Below are positions 26,182-34,979 of a stretch of 64,000 nt of DNA, piece after piece. Position 1 is the first letter of the stretch. Every line of letters starts with the position of its first letter. Source of the DNA: Streptococcus mitis (GTDB lineage: Bacteria; Bacillota; Bacilli; Lactobacillales; Streptococcaceae); the NCBI RefSeq assembly GCF_000722685.1, contig NZ_JPFV01000012.1, positions 1 through 64,000 on the forward strand, given 5' to 3'. The notes under the pieces are model-generated. The model was not told the origin of the DNA. It did no database searches and saw nothing but the letters and a program-made list of their open reading frames with translations. A program made the position numbers and the translations under genes.

Positions 26182-26467
26182 GTTTCAGCGTAATCACCTA
26201 CAAATGGACTATTATAGCGAGAGCTACCAAGATTTTGAACGTGACTTCTACCGCTACTCTAACATGAATATTCCATTGACCTTCCTAACTGATGATATCC
26301 TAAAAACAATGGCGACTTCACGTAAGAATTACTTTGTCCTCAATAAGGAAAAGTCCAGAGATAACCGCGATCACTTCTTCATATTTGAAGTAAGTACCGT
26401 AGATGAGAATCCGCTAATCTATCATTATACATATAAGAAAACTACAATATATTTAGCAGAAAAATAG
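26168..26467 (+). CDS. DUF5960-like ICE protein
   Basis: 99 residues from MNQLEFQRNH, chosen because GAGGAGG lies 7 nt upstream; the ATG lies inside the end of the YolD-like gene. Rich in Tyr, Phe and Asp with no membrane segment. I recall it as DUF5960, frequent in Tn5252-type and Mega elements. Function unknown. A terminator follows directly. Confidence 0.7.
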   Translation: MNQLEFQRNHLQMDYYSESYQDFERDFYRYSNMNIPLTFLTDDILKTMATSRKNYFVLNKEKSRDNRDHFFIFEVSTVDENPLIYHYTYKKTTIYLAEK

Positions 26468-26496
26468 GAGCAGTTCAATTGACTGTTCCTATTTTT
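26461..26496. terminator. Bidirectional terminator between the UmuC-side genes and msr(D)
   Basis: A 14-bp stem with one G-T pair (AAAATAGGAGCAGT / ACTGTTCCTATTTT) and a 7-nt loop, with A and T runs on either side, lies between convergent genes. Confidence 0.8.
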
Positions 26497-26584
26497 AATA
26501 TTCATAAAATCTAAAGTCTTTATACTCTTTAACAATGGAGTCGCCAACCAGAACAGACTATACTGACCAGCGACTACCTTAAAT

Positions 26585-28047
26585 TTAATGTTTCAGATTT
26601 ATTTTCTTATCTCTAATTTCATAAACTACATCTGCTACATTTTCGAGTAATCGTTTATCGTGGGTGATAAACACGATAGTTCCGGTGTACTCCTTCATTA
26701 GTATTTCCAAAGCCTCTAAACTTGGTATGTCAAGGAAGTTACTGGGTTCATCCATTATTAGGATGTTATATCTACCCATGAGCATTTTAGCAAGCAACAA
26801 TTTTATAATTTCTCCACCGCTTAAAACAGATAAACTTTTTCCAATATCGTTCTGTTTGAACCCCATAGATGCTAGCACTGAACGAATTTCTGATATATTG
26901 TAGTCACAATCCTTCTGCATAAACTCCATAACATTCTGATTACTGTTGTACTTGTAACCATTCTGTGCAAAGTAACCTATTTTTGCCTTAGGCGAAATAG
27001 AAATTCCTTCTTCATGGTTTAAGATCATTTGGATTAAAGTTGTTTTTCCGATTCCATTACCACCAGTTAACGCCACTTTTGCTCCTAACGGAATTTGAAA
27101 AGATGCATTTTCAAACAGAGCCTTATCCCCAAATACTTTATTAATTTCTGCACCGACTATAGGGTATGGATTATGGAGCTCCAATGCTTTACTTTGCCTG
27201 AAACGAATTCTGCGAATGCCTTCCGGAGCTTCTACTTTTCCTAAGGCCGCAATCCTGTGCTCTAGGGTTTTAGCAGCATTATACATCTTTTTTTCCTTAC
27301 TTCCTATTGATTTTTGATGAGCTAAACGCCCTCCGTCTTCAGTACTTTTTTCTTTGAAGAACCTTTTGCCTTCTGTTCTATTTTACGAGCCTGTTTTCGC
27401 TTTTCCTCCGCAGCCCTTTCCAATCGGGCACGTTCCGCAATAAATTGTTCGTATTCTGCAGCTTGGCTCTTACGTTCTTCCTCTTTCTGACGAAGATAAT
27501 CAGAATAGTTTCCCCAATACTCAGTGATTTTGCCATCTTTCAGTTCCCATATTTTATCTACTATTTCATCAAGAAAATAGCGGTCATGGCTAATAACTAA
27601 CAGTGCACCTGTAAAATATTTTAGCTGTCCTATTAGAAAATCAATTCCTTCACGGTCTAAATGGCTCGTAGGTTCATCCGCTAAAATACCATGAACCTGT
27701 GCCGATAAGGCCTGTGCTATTTTAAGCCTTGTTTCTTCACCACCGCTCATAGTCTGTATATTTAATTGCTCAACACCTAGCTTGCCTACAAGTGCAAAAT
27801 CTTTTTCCTCCTGCAGAGTTACTTCGTCCAACTGGGGAATATAGGCAAGTTCACCCAGACGATTCATTTTACATCCTGGGGGAGTTAATTCTCCTAAAAG
27901 TACCCTGAGTAAAGTGCTTTTTCCAGCACCATTTGCTCCTACTAAACCAATACGGTCATAATCATATACTTCTAATTCATTTATATCTAAAACATCGCGT
28001 CCTTTGAATTCCACACGAATGTCTTTTGCTTTTAATATTAATTCCAT
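26585..28047 (-). pseudogene. msr(D): Msr(D) (Mel) ABC-F ribosome protection protein, frameshifted
   Basis: The two halves together give the expected ABC-F protein of about 487 residues. The first frame (28047-27322) has Walker [12 protein letters not shown], signature MSGGEETR and the inter-domain linker; it shifts at a run of six A (27346-27351) and ends 24 bases later. The second frame (to 26585) has Walker [12 protein letters not shown] and signature LSGGE. Restoring one A rejoins them. Msr(D) displaces macrolides and streptogramin B from ribosomes; this allele should be inactive unless slippage or a sequencing error explains the gap. Leader peptide and attenuator upstream are intact. Confidence 0.9.
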
Positions 28048-28087
28048 AACATTTCCTCCTGTCTATAATCGCATGCTTTCATTTGCT

Positions 28088-28113
28088 TGTATGCAGGGAA
28101 AACCCTGCGATTT
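28088..28113 (-). terminator. Intrinsic terminator in the msr(D) leader
   Basis: A GC-rich hairpin GCAGGG/CCCTGC with a TTTT loop lies between the 6-codon leader and msr(D), matching the reported msr(D) attenuator. Confidence 0.6.
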
Positions 28114-28125
28114 TAGCAGGAAGAG

Positions 28126-28146
28126 TTACATGAAAATAAGATACAT
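28126..28146 (-). CDS. msrDL: msr(D) leader peptide MYLIFM
   Basis: The minus strand reads ATG TAT CTT ATT TTC ATG TAA, preceded by GGAGGAAT. This is the described MsrDL leader: macrolide-stalled ribosomes on it let transcription pass the downstream terminator into msr(D). Sequence is complete. Confidence 0.9.
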   Translation of the reverse strand: MYLIFM

Positions 28147-28166
28147 AAATATTCCTCCAATATTGT

Positions 28167-29384
28167 TTATTTTAAATCTAATTTTCTAACCTCAGTTATC
28201 ATTTGGCAAACTATAGCAATGCCAATAATTAAAATACCTGATAGTAAAAACCAATGATTTACACCGATTTTATCAGCAAAGAATCCAGAAAGAATTAACC
28301 CAATTGGCATAGCAAGTGACATGATACTTCCGATCAAAGAAAATACACGTCCTAAATATTCAGGCTTAATTTTCTCCTGAAAAAGAGCTGTTTGCACACC
28401 GCTATAAAATGGCACCGAAAGCCCCATTATTGCACAGCAAACTACGAATATTACAAATCCATTTGGAGGAAGTATTCCCGAAACGGCTAAACTGGTCCCC
28501 ATTATAAAAAATGAACTTGTTATTAGTAATACATGCTTTTCGAAGCCCCCTAATCTTCCTAATAATAAGCCTCCTGCTAGCATCCCAAATGCAAAGGAAA
28601 TTTCCGTAATAGAAATATGCACAGGCGTTCCATTAAAGTGTTCCATGCTTATTAAAGGAAATAGTGCATTGATTGGCATATAAACAAAAGTATATAGTGT
28701 TCCTAAGAGTAATAAGGCAAACAATCCTTTGTTTTGTCTCAGAACCACAACTCCTTCTTTCATCTCCCTTATGAAATTTGGTTCTAAACTTTGCACTTGA
28801 TTACCCAGCTTAGGTATACGTACAATTGCTACCGTAATAGATGCAATCACAGCACCCAATACGTCGATGGCAATAATAGCATTTAAATCCCAAACGGAGT
28901 ATAAGAGTGCTGCAACTGCCGGACTAACAATATAGCTTATAGACTGCAAAGACTGACTATAGCCTGCGCATTTCGTTAGCTGTTCTTCTGGTACTAAAAG
29001 TGGTGTAACCGCATTGAGTGCTGGGGTATGAAAAGCTGTTCCAATGCTACGGATAAACAATACTATCATAATCATCCAGACAGGTAGCTCCATACAGAAT
29101 GCAACAATAGCAAGCACTGCACCAGCTGCTGCGATAATTAAATCGGCACCAATCATTATCTTCTTCCTATCATGACGATCCACTAGCACACCAATGGCAG
29201 GTCCCAAAATCGCATAGGGTAAAAAACCTACTAATGAAGCCATAGACAAGACCATCGCAGATCCTGTTTTTTCTGTAAGGTAAAAAATAATCGCCATTTG
29301 CAGGATGGCACTAGTGATTAATGATACTGCTTGCCCTGCCCATATTGCATAAAATTTTCGTTTCCAATTGTTGTATTTTTCCAT
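28167..29384 (-). CDS. mef(E): Mef(A/E) macrolide efflux MFS transporter
   Basis: 405 residues, the standard Mef length, with about 12 membrane segments and the MFS loop motif GVLVDRHDRKK near residues 60-70. The sequence MEKYNNWKRKFYAIWAGQAV agrees with my memory of Mef(E)/Mef(A). It exports 14- and 15-membered macrolides and works with Msr(D). Mega-type context favours mef(E), but the two alleles differ by few residues. Intact. Confidence 0.95.
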   Translation of the reverse strand: MEKYNNWKRKFYAIWAGQAVSLITSAILQMAIIFYLTEKTGSAMVLSMASLVGFLPYAILGPAIGVLVDRHDRKKIMIGADLIIAAAGAVLAIVAFCMELPVWMIMIVLFIRSIGTAFHTPALNAVTPLLVPEEQLTKCAGYSQSLQSISYIVSPAVAALLYSVWDLNAIIAIDVLGAVIASITVAIVRIPKLGNQVQSLEPNFIREMKEGVVVLRQNKGLFALLLLGTLYTFVYMPINALFPLISMEHFNGTPVHISITEISFAFGMLAGGLLLGRLGGFEKHVLLITSSFFIMGTSLAVSGILPPNGFVIFVVCCAIMGLSVPFYSGVQTALFQEKIKPEYLGRVFSLIGSIMSLAMPIGLILSGFFADKIGVNHWFLLSGILIIGIAIVCQMITEVRKLDLK

Positions 29385-29450
29385 TTATATTATCTCCTGC
29401 ATATTATTTTGCTTGAATTTCTATTTTGAATAGCATTCTAGGCAATAAAA

Positions 29451-29493
29451 AATGCAGGCCAAACCCCACAATGTGGCTTTTGGTCTGCATACA
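29451..29493 (-). terminator. Attenuator terminator upstream of mef
   Basis: A strong hairpin (ATGCAGACCAAAAGCCACA / TGTGGGGTTTGGCCTGCAT) followed by TTTTTT on the minus strand stands between the leader peptide and mef, the transcription attenuator described for macrolide induction. Confidence 0.8.
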
Positions 29494-29651
29494 TACAATT
29501 TGGAAACATTCATATTAAAGACATAGTTAAATAAAGGTATAGTTAAATAACCAATATCCTCACCGTAACTAATGAATGCTCAATATCGTATAAATAAGCA
29601 CAACAAAAAAGCCTATCATCGGGTATAGATTCTGCTTTTTTTATTGCCAGC

Positions 29652-29678
29652 TTATCTTAAACGCATTGAGGCTGTCAT
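29652..29678 (-). CDS. mef leader peptide MTASMRLR
   Basis: The minus strand encodes MTASMRLR and a stop after an AGGAGG site. This eight-residue leader is the published macrolide sensor of the mef/msr(D) operon; ribosome stalling on it prevents the attenuator from forming. Intact. Confidence 0.9.
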   Translation of the reverse strand: MTASMRLR

Positions 29679-29718
29679 AGTTTCGGTTCCTCCTACATCT
29701 TTGTTTATATCAATTTAT

Positions 29719-29747
29719 AGTATAACACAACAAGATGATATGTTCAA
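29719..29747 (-). promoter_or_regulatory. Promoter of the mef-msr(D) operon
   Basis: TTGAAC (29742-29747) and TATACT (29719-29724) with a 17-bp spacer on the minus strand, about 40 bp before the leader peptide. Confidence 0.75.
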
Positions 29748-29769
29748 TATAAAAGTTATGGAATGAGAC

Positions 29770-29940
29770 TCATACTTCCAATTCGATGCCAGATTTAAAG
29801 GATATGACGAAGTTTTCTTCATAGACTGTAACGCTCTGGATTATCTTCCTTAGTAGCAAGCGATTAGCTTTCACAAAATCTTCTGTTTGTAGTTTTAAAA
29901 ATTCATCAGGATTTTCTAACTCAACCTCAAAATATTTCAT
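29770..29940 (-). pseudogene. Large serine recombinase C-terminal remnant
   Basis: 56 residues from MKYFEVELEN; the tail ...RKIIQSVTVYEENFVISFKSGIELEV is typical of the end of large serine recombinases, while catalytic and zinc-ribbon domains are missing. It lies upstream of the mef promoter and may be what is left of the enzyme that once moved the element. A terminator hairpin (29985-30015) precedes it. Confidence 0.55.
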
Positions 29941-30016
29941 TTTACATTCCCTCATTTCATTTATTGATAAATTGAGTTTGCAAAAAAGAGTGGACAATTT
30001 TTGTCTACTCTTAACC

Positions 30017-30330
30017 TTTAAAATAGTTTTTTTTAATCGATTTGAAGTTGCCTAAATTATTACTTATTCGGTAAAATGAAGTATTGCTTTCAACAGATTT
30101 CCTTCAACTACACTTCACTTGATTCAAACAAGGTGGGTACATTTCTATTCCCACAAACTCCTTGTCAATGGAAACAAACACGTACCCACAGGGTAAATGG
30201 AAATAGAAACTGATAATTTCTAGCTATCACTTCTACTCATTCCAAAAATTTTCTCACTCTGATACTTACCCACCATAAAGCAAAAAGCCTTGCAATCAAG
30301 GCTTTCATTATCCCTTTCGTTCAAAGGTTT
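30017..30330. other. Right end region of the Mega element
   Basis: About 310 bp without a gene. It holds an inverted pair around GTGGGTAC/GTACCCAC (30131-30199) and, from 30249, the right copy of the terminal repeat with a terminator-like AAAGCCTTG/CAAGGCTTT hairpin (30286-30308). Confidence 0.5.
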
Positions 30331-30366
30331 CTAAGCTTTTACGAGCAGAGCGACACACTCAGCGGT
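30331..30366 (-). pseudogene. RumA-type methyltransferase C-terminal remnant, right copy
   Basis: The minus strand encodes TAECVALLVKA then TAG, nearly identical to HVECVALLVKA at 24947-24990, so the Mega element is flanked by duplicated gene ends. The match stops abruptly after the Glu codon at 30360. Confidence 0.6.
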
Positions 30367-30454
30367 TCGCTATCTCCGTTCTGTCTGCGTGCTAGCACTT
30401 GTCAATCACGGACAGCTATCGCATGGGCGGAAGTAAATGCTAATCTTCGTCGTT

Positions 30455-30510
30455 TTACTCCTTGACTAGCAAACTTACCGCCTCAACATGATGCGTATTC
30501 GGAAATCTAA
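30455..30510 (-). pseudogene. Second, diverged RumA-type C-terminal remnant
   Basis: The minus strand reads FPNTHHVEAVSLLVKE then TAA, matching the [13 protein letters not shown] end of RlmCD at 52460-52500. It differs from the copy 90 bp away, so it comes from another rum-type sequence. Upstream codons are no longer recognisable. Confidence 0.6.
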
Positions 30511-30616
30511 TTATACTATTTAACGTCTTAACACTTTTTAACGATTACATTATTTCAAGTATAGACTGACATATTATCATCACATGAATTCTTTCCACTT
30601 CTTTCAAGAATAGATA

Positions 30617-31736
30617 GAGTAGGGGATAATCTCTAGCCCCTCTCACACCACCGTACGTGCCGTTCGGCATACGGCGGTTCAACTAACTTTTAAATCATTT
30701 CGTTCTAAGTAGTAATCCAAGCATGAAACCAGTCCTCGTTTGATGAGGATTTGTTTTGATATAGCTCGTTTGAGAACTGACTTCTGAGCTACTAATTGAT
30801 AATGTTCTCCCCAGCCAGATACCTTATCTACTATCCATTTAGGAACTCCTAACTTAAGCAATCCCCATAATCGTCTAGATTTTTTCTTCCATTGCTTCCA
30901 GACAATCACTCGTAGGCGATCATCTATGCTGGTGACTATACTTTTCATATTTCCCAATGAGAAATAGTTTATCCATCCTCGAATTGACAAATTCAGTTGC
31001 TCAATACGTCTTGTTAAGTCTATACTCCATTTACTCTGTGTTAGTTTCTTCAATTTAAGCTTAATATTGAAGAATACTATCTTGATGGGGGCGACTTTTC
31101 CAACCATCTGATGATTTCCAGAACCCAAAACCTAGATACTTCAGTTTACTTGATCTCACAATCTTGGTTTTAGTCATATTGACTTTCAATCTGTCGTTTT
31201 CTCTTTCTAGCGACAGACATCAAACTGTCTCTTCCCAGACTGTTTGAGTATTCCCCCTTCGCTCCACTTCCATTACAGAAGTTTCCTCACTACTATGGGC
31301 TCGGCTGACTTCTCATGATTCGTTGTTACTACGCTTTCAGCGCTCATGAGACCTCACGGGATAAGTCGTACATCTTTCCTCGTTTATACAAGATATGAGG
31401 ACGTTAAAAGGTTACAGTGAAAATAGGAAATCTGACGCAGAGTCTTTAGACTCTAGGAAGATTTATCTTTTTCACACAAACCTTAGTCCGAATTAAATTA
31501 CTCTCGTGATTTACGCATATAGGTTACGACTACCTTTTTGGACTTTAGAGTTTCGCGACCCCTTATCCGCTATATACGCCTTACTATCACGTTCCTGTTC
31601 GTAGAGCCACGATTTCACTATCCCTTCCTCTCCCCGCTACCTCACGTTAGTCAGGCTTGGGAATCGCTATTGAGTTCACCGGTAGCGGGTGCCCACGGAG
31701 GACTTACACCTCAGATGTACGACATGCCCGTAGTAC
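30617..31736 (-). mobile_element. Group II intron (probably class C), copy 2, internally deleted
   Basis: About 1.1 kb. At the 3' side are domain V and the end sequence identical to copy 1. At 31660-31736 is the 5' segment shared with copy 1. Between them lie intron core sequence and the 3' part of a maturase gene. A full intron would be near 1.8-2 kb, so reverse-transcriptase coding sequence is lost. The 5' end abuts the T tract of a GCACTC/GGGTGC terminator (31743-31775), as expected for group IIC introns. Confidence 0.8.
30679..31200 (-). pseudogene. Group II intron maturase (LtrA-like), C-terminal remnant with frameshift
   Basis: The main frame (31128-30679) contains the group II maturase domain: IEQLNLSIRGWINYFSLG, RLRVIVWKQW and a basic C-terminus. 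A preceding frame (VNMTKTKIVRSSKLKYLGF...) joins only by a shift near 31080-31110. Reverse-transcriptase blocks including YADD are missing, so the protein is non-functional. Confidence 0.8.
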
Positions 31737-31739
31737 CGA

Positions 31740-32204
31740 AAAAAGCACCCATAAGGTAAACTTTTGAGTGCTTTGAAACGTTGATATAATCGTATTTATT
31801 AACGTTTTGAGAATTGTGATGCCTTACGAACTTTCTTAAGACCTGATTTGGAAAGTATGGGTTTCAGTTGGAATAAAAACAGCGTAATATCAAGGTTTTT
31901 CAGAACTAAATCTACTTATTAATTTCTAAAAATATGAATCAATATTTTTTAAATAGGGGAATAATTTAGTTCAGTAAAAATTAACTACTGCACTTCAACA
32001 TTATTATAGCAGGTTTTATTAGCATTCCCTAAAAAATGTAGAGATTAAAATCATATCACAGGTATAAAGTAAACGCATAAAAATAAGGATCAATCTAAAT
32101 TCTTTTAAGAAACTATTCTCATTAACTATTTTCCATTTCATTCATTAATCCATTGATTAAGATGTAAATCAAAAATCACTAATAGTATCAGTGACCTTTG
32201 ATTC
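31740..32204. other. Intergenic region between intron and LysR gene
   Basis: About 465 bp. At the left is a terminator and, at 31800-31850 on the minus strand, a short gene-end remnant (SGLKKVRKASQFSKR then stop) of unknown origin. The right end carries the LysR terminator. The middle is AT-rich with no gene seen. Confidence 0.5.
32174..32200 (-). terminator. Terminator of the LysR gene
   Basis: TCACT...AGTGA hairpin with additional internal pairing, followed on the minus strand by TTTTTGATTT, directly after the LysR stop codon. Confidence 0.6.
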
Positions 32205-33074
32205 TTAAATTGAATTTTGCTCCTTTAAAATAAAGTCTTTAAACGCATTATTGAAAATAGTGATAGCTTTAGAAGCTTTTCTGCTCATTAAGTAAGTAAA
32301 AGAAACGGGGGTTGTTACTGTAGTGGTTTCAAGATGAGCAATCTTATCTGTAAAAGTCTTTTTTAAGTAAAGGGGCAGAAAGGAAATGCCTTGATTCATT
32401 TCTATTAGTTTGGCAGTTACTGTAATATCATTGATAGTAGTGAAATCGGCTTCTGGGACTAGCTCAATGATTTCTTTTTTTAGATTTTCCCAATAGACGG
32501 GGTGGTTATCGGATAATATTTTATAGTTTTTAAATAATTGTAATTCGTCGCATTTGACTGTTGTTTTAGGATAAAAGAGGGCAATCTTTCCTTCACAAAT
32601 TTGTTCGGATATGATTTTTTTACTATATGGAACTTCTCTATCAATACCAATATCGAATGTATTCGTTTCAATAGCTTGTTCAATATGGCTATTTAGCACG
32701 GATACAGAGATATCAATATCTGGATAGCGCTGAAAGAATTCCTGTAAAAATTGTGGTAAAAGGTATGTGGCAATGTAAGGAGATACGGCTATTTCTATAT
32801 GAAATTGTTGTTTTTTATTTTGTAGCCTAATCTTTTGAATACTTTGCTCATAGGTTTGTATAAGATTTTCAGCAATCTCTATAAATTCTCTTCCAACAGC
32901 AGTTAGTGTCAAGTTTCTTCCCACTGTTTCGAAAAGTTGAACTTGAAGGTGCTTTTCTAATTTCTTAATTTGTTGATGTAGTGTTGGTTCGGTAAGAAAT
33001 AGCTCTTCGCTGGCTTTACGATAATTGAGATGTTTTGATAATACCAAAAAAGTGTAATACCAATCTAAGTTCAT
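32205..33074 (-). CDS. LysR-family transcriptional regulator
   Basis: 289 residues. The N-terminal winged helix (YRKASEELFLTEPTLHQQIK) and the periplasmic-binding-like effector domain have normal LysR proportions. It is divergent from the HMGL-like synthase gene with 127 bp between starts, the classic position for a regulator of that operon with a small-molecule co-inducer, perhaps a pathway acid. The inducer is not predictable from sequence. Confidence 0.9.
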   Translation of the reverse strand: MNLDWYYTFLVLSKHLNYRKASEELFLTEPTLHQQIKKLEKHLQVQLFETVGRNLTLTAVGREFIEIAENLIQTYEQSIQKIRLQNKKQQFHIEIAVSPYIATYLLPQFLQEFFQRYPDIDISVSVLNSHIEQAIETNTFDIGIDREVPYSKKIISEQICEGKIALFYPKTTVKCDELQLFKNYKILSDNHPVYWENLKKEIIELVPEADFTTINDITVTAKLIEMNQGISFLPLYLKKTFTDKIAHLETTTVTTPVSFTYLMSRKASKAITIFNNAFKDFILKEQNSI

Positions 33075-33119
33075 AGTTACCCCTATTTATAAATTTTTTC
33101 TTAATGATTTCTAAACTTT

Positions 33120-33148
33120 TTTCAAATTTTAAAATACCTTGATATAGT
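33120..33148 (+). promoter_or_regulatory. Possible promoter of the synthase-YrdC-MFS-PEBP operon
   Basis: TTTCAA (33120-33125) and TATAGT (33143-33148) with a 17-bp spacer lie 54 bp before the synthase start in the shared regulatory region with the LysR gene. The -35 match is weak, as expected for an activator-dependent promoter. Confidence 0.4.
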
Positions 33149-33201
33149 ATACCATATTATTACAGATAGGAGCTCGTATCTAATAAAATAAGGAGTGAGG
33201 T

Positions 33202-34326
33202 ATGATATACATTCAAGATAATACAATTAGAGATGGTATGCAGCAAACGTCGATTAAGAAAGATGTTGCAACTAAGAAAAAGGTTATTACTGAGATTAGT
33301 AAATCCTAAATTCATTCGGTTGAGATTGGTATGTGTGATACTATTCAAGATTTGAATATTTTAAAAGGCTATATGCGTATATTAAGAAAAGATCAATCTG
33401 GGGTAGTTTTAACTCGCTTGATTGAGAGTAGTATTGACTTAGCATTCCAGCTGTATAGTATGTTTCCTAATACGGTTATTAAACTACTGGTACCTGTTTC
33501 TAAGATGCATATAACCGAAAAATTAAAAACTAGAGAGGATATCTATCTAAAACGCTTAGAGAGAATTTTGGATTATTCTAAAGAAAAATCACTGCATGTA
33601 GATATGGTCTTAGAAGATTCAACACGTGCTAATAGAGAATTTTTATTCCAAGTATTAGATATTGTTTCAAACTATGAAGTAGGATTTGTAACTTTAGCAG
33701 ATACTGTTGGATGTTCTACGCCAGATGAATATGGAAAAATGTTTAGTGATATTCATAGTAGATTTCCAGCTCTAAAGTTATCAGCGCATTGTCATAATGA
33801 TTTAGGATTAGCAACAGCTAATACAGTAGCTGCGATTATGAATCATGCAAGTCAGATTGAGACAACCTTTTTAGGAATTGGGGAACGTGCTGGTAATACA
33901 TCTTTAGATGAGGTGATTGCTATTTTACAAAAGAAGAAGTTTGATGAAATTGACTTTGATTTGCAGACTGTATATCAACTGTCTATAAAGATAAGTGATA
34001 TTTTAGAGTATGATGTAGCACCCACTAAACCTATAATAGGGAAGAATGTCTTTGTACACGAATCAGGAATTCATCAAGATGGAACTATGAAAAATATTGA
34101 AATGTACCAGTATTTATTGCCGAATGAATTAGGAATTCCTAATTCCACTAATTATACAATTAGTGGAATATCTAGTAAAAAGGTTTTATATAGATATTTT
34201 GAATCGTTAGTAGGAGGTGATGTCAATATTGATGAACTAATAGGTTTTTATAGAAAATTGAGTAAAATTACTGATAAGCTTAGTCCAGAAGATTGTTTAG
34301 AATTGTTTAAATTAGAAAGAGGTTAA
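33202..34326 (+). pseudogene. HMGL-like acyltransferase (isopropylmalate/homocitrate synthase type) with in-frame stop
   Basis: Read through one TAA at codon 36 (33307-33309) the gene encodes about 374 residues, the size of NifV/homocitrate-type synthases, without the LeuA regulatory domain. Catalytic motifs are present: RDGMQQ near the start, ADTVGCSTP, the metal-binding SAHCHNDLG, GERAGNTSLDE and VHESGIHQDG. These enzymes condense acetyl-CoA with a 2-oxo acid. A fragment starting at 33331 would lack the RDG motif and be inactive. AGGAGTGAGG precedes the first ATG. The rest of the frame is unspoiled, so the stop is recent, a sequencing error, or suppressed. Confidence 0.8.
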
Positions 34327-34328
34327 TA

Positions 34329-34979
34329 GTGAAAATTTTAGAATTAAATCAGGAGAATTTAGAAATTCTCAAATCTAAATTAAACGCTGGATATCCCATC
34401 ATAGTTCCAACAGATACTAACTATAATTTGTGTTGTCTTCCAGATAATAGGATGGCTATTAACCGAATTTTTGAATATAAAATTCGGCCTAAAAATAAGC
34501 CTCTCTCTATTTTCATGTCCAATCCTAATGATTGGGAAAAATATGGTAAGACTTCACAAACAAATTTAATGAAATTATTGGTCGATGAGTTTTGGCCAGG
34601 GGCACTAAATATAGTGGTAGAAAATATTAGTCCATTTCATTATGCAATAAATGATAGTTCCACAATTTCCTTGGGATGTGTTCAAAATGAAGTTTTTAGA
34701 GAATTTGTAGAATATTTAGGAGGAGTAGTTGCAATTACCTCAGCTAATATCTCTGGAACAGCTGATGACCTACTTATCACAGAGGAGGTCGCTGATGAAC
34801 ATATGGGAGATAAAGTTGATTATTTGTTAAAATCAAATGTAGAATCATTGGCTACTAAATCAAGTACTATAATAAAAGTTAATGATATTGGAACTGTCAC
34901 TGTTTTGAGGGAGGGAGATATTAGCAAAAAAGAAATCCAAAATGTATTACAAAAGGAGGGATATGTAATTGAAAAATAA
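34329..34979 (+). CDS. YrdC/Sua5-domain protein in the metabolic cluster
   Basis: 216 residues with a GTG start (AGAGG 7 nt upstream), 2 bp after the synthase stop. YrdC motifs PTDTNYNLCC, KIRPKNKPLSIF and TSANISG are present. The housekeeping threonylcarbamoyl-AMP synthase is encoded at 58277-58879, so this copy is extra and probably specialised, for example in carbamoylation or adenylation of a pathway product. Cys-Cys replaces the usual Gly-Leu in the first motif. Specific reaction unknown. Confidence 0.8.
   Translation: MKILELNQENLEILKSKLNAGYPIIVPTDTNYNLCCLPDNRMAINRIFEYKIRPKNKPLSIFMSNPNDWEKYGKTSQTNLMKLLVDEFWPGALNIVVENISPFHYAINDSSTISLGCVQNEVFREFVEYLGGVVAITSANISGTADDLLITEEVADEHMGDKVDYLLKSNVESLATKSSTIIKVNDIGTVTVLREGDISKKEIQNVLQKEGYVIEK

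Larger units (their letters stand above)
24947..30366. mobile_element. Mega / Tn1207.1-type macrolide-resistance element
   Basis: About 5.4 kb bounded by imperfect direct repeats (about 24870-24985 and 30249-30362) that each contain a RumA-type gene end and a terminator-like sequence. Contents are mef, msr(D), a UmuC remnant, a YolD-like gene and a DUF5960-like gene, plus a short recombinase tail. This agrees with the published content and 5.4-5.5 kb size of Mega and with Tn1207.1. No complete transposase or recombinase is present. Confidence 0.8.

Noticed and set aside
29770..29997. 75-codon frame as a complete small gene
   Set aside because: The tail matches the end of large serine recombinases and the N-terminal codons overlap a terminator hairpin; treated as a gene remnant.
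31538..31759. 73-codon plus-strand frame within the intron
   Set aside because: It is antisense to intron core sequence and lacks a ribosome site.
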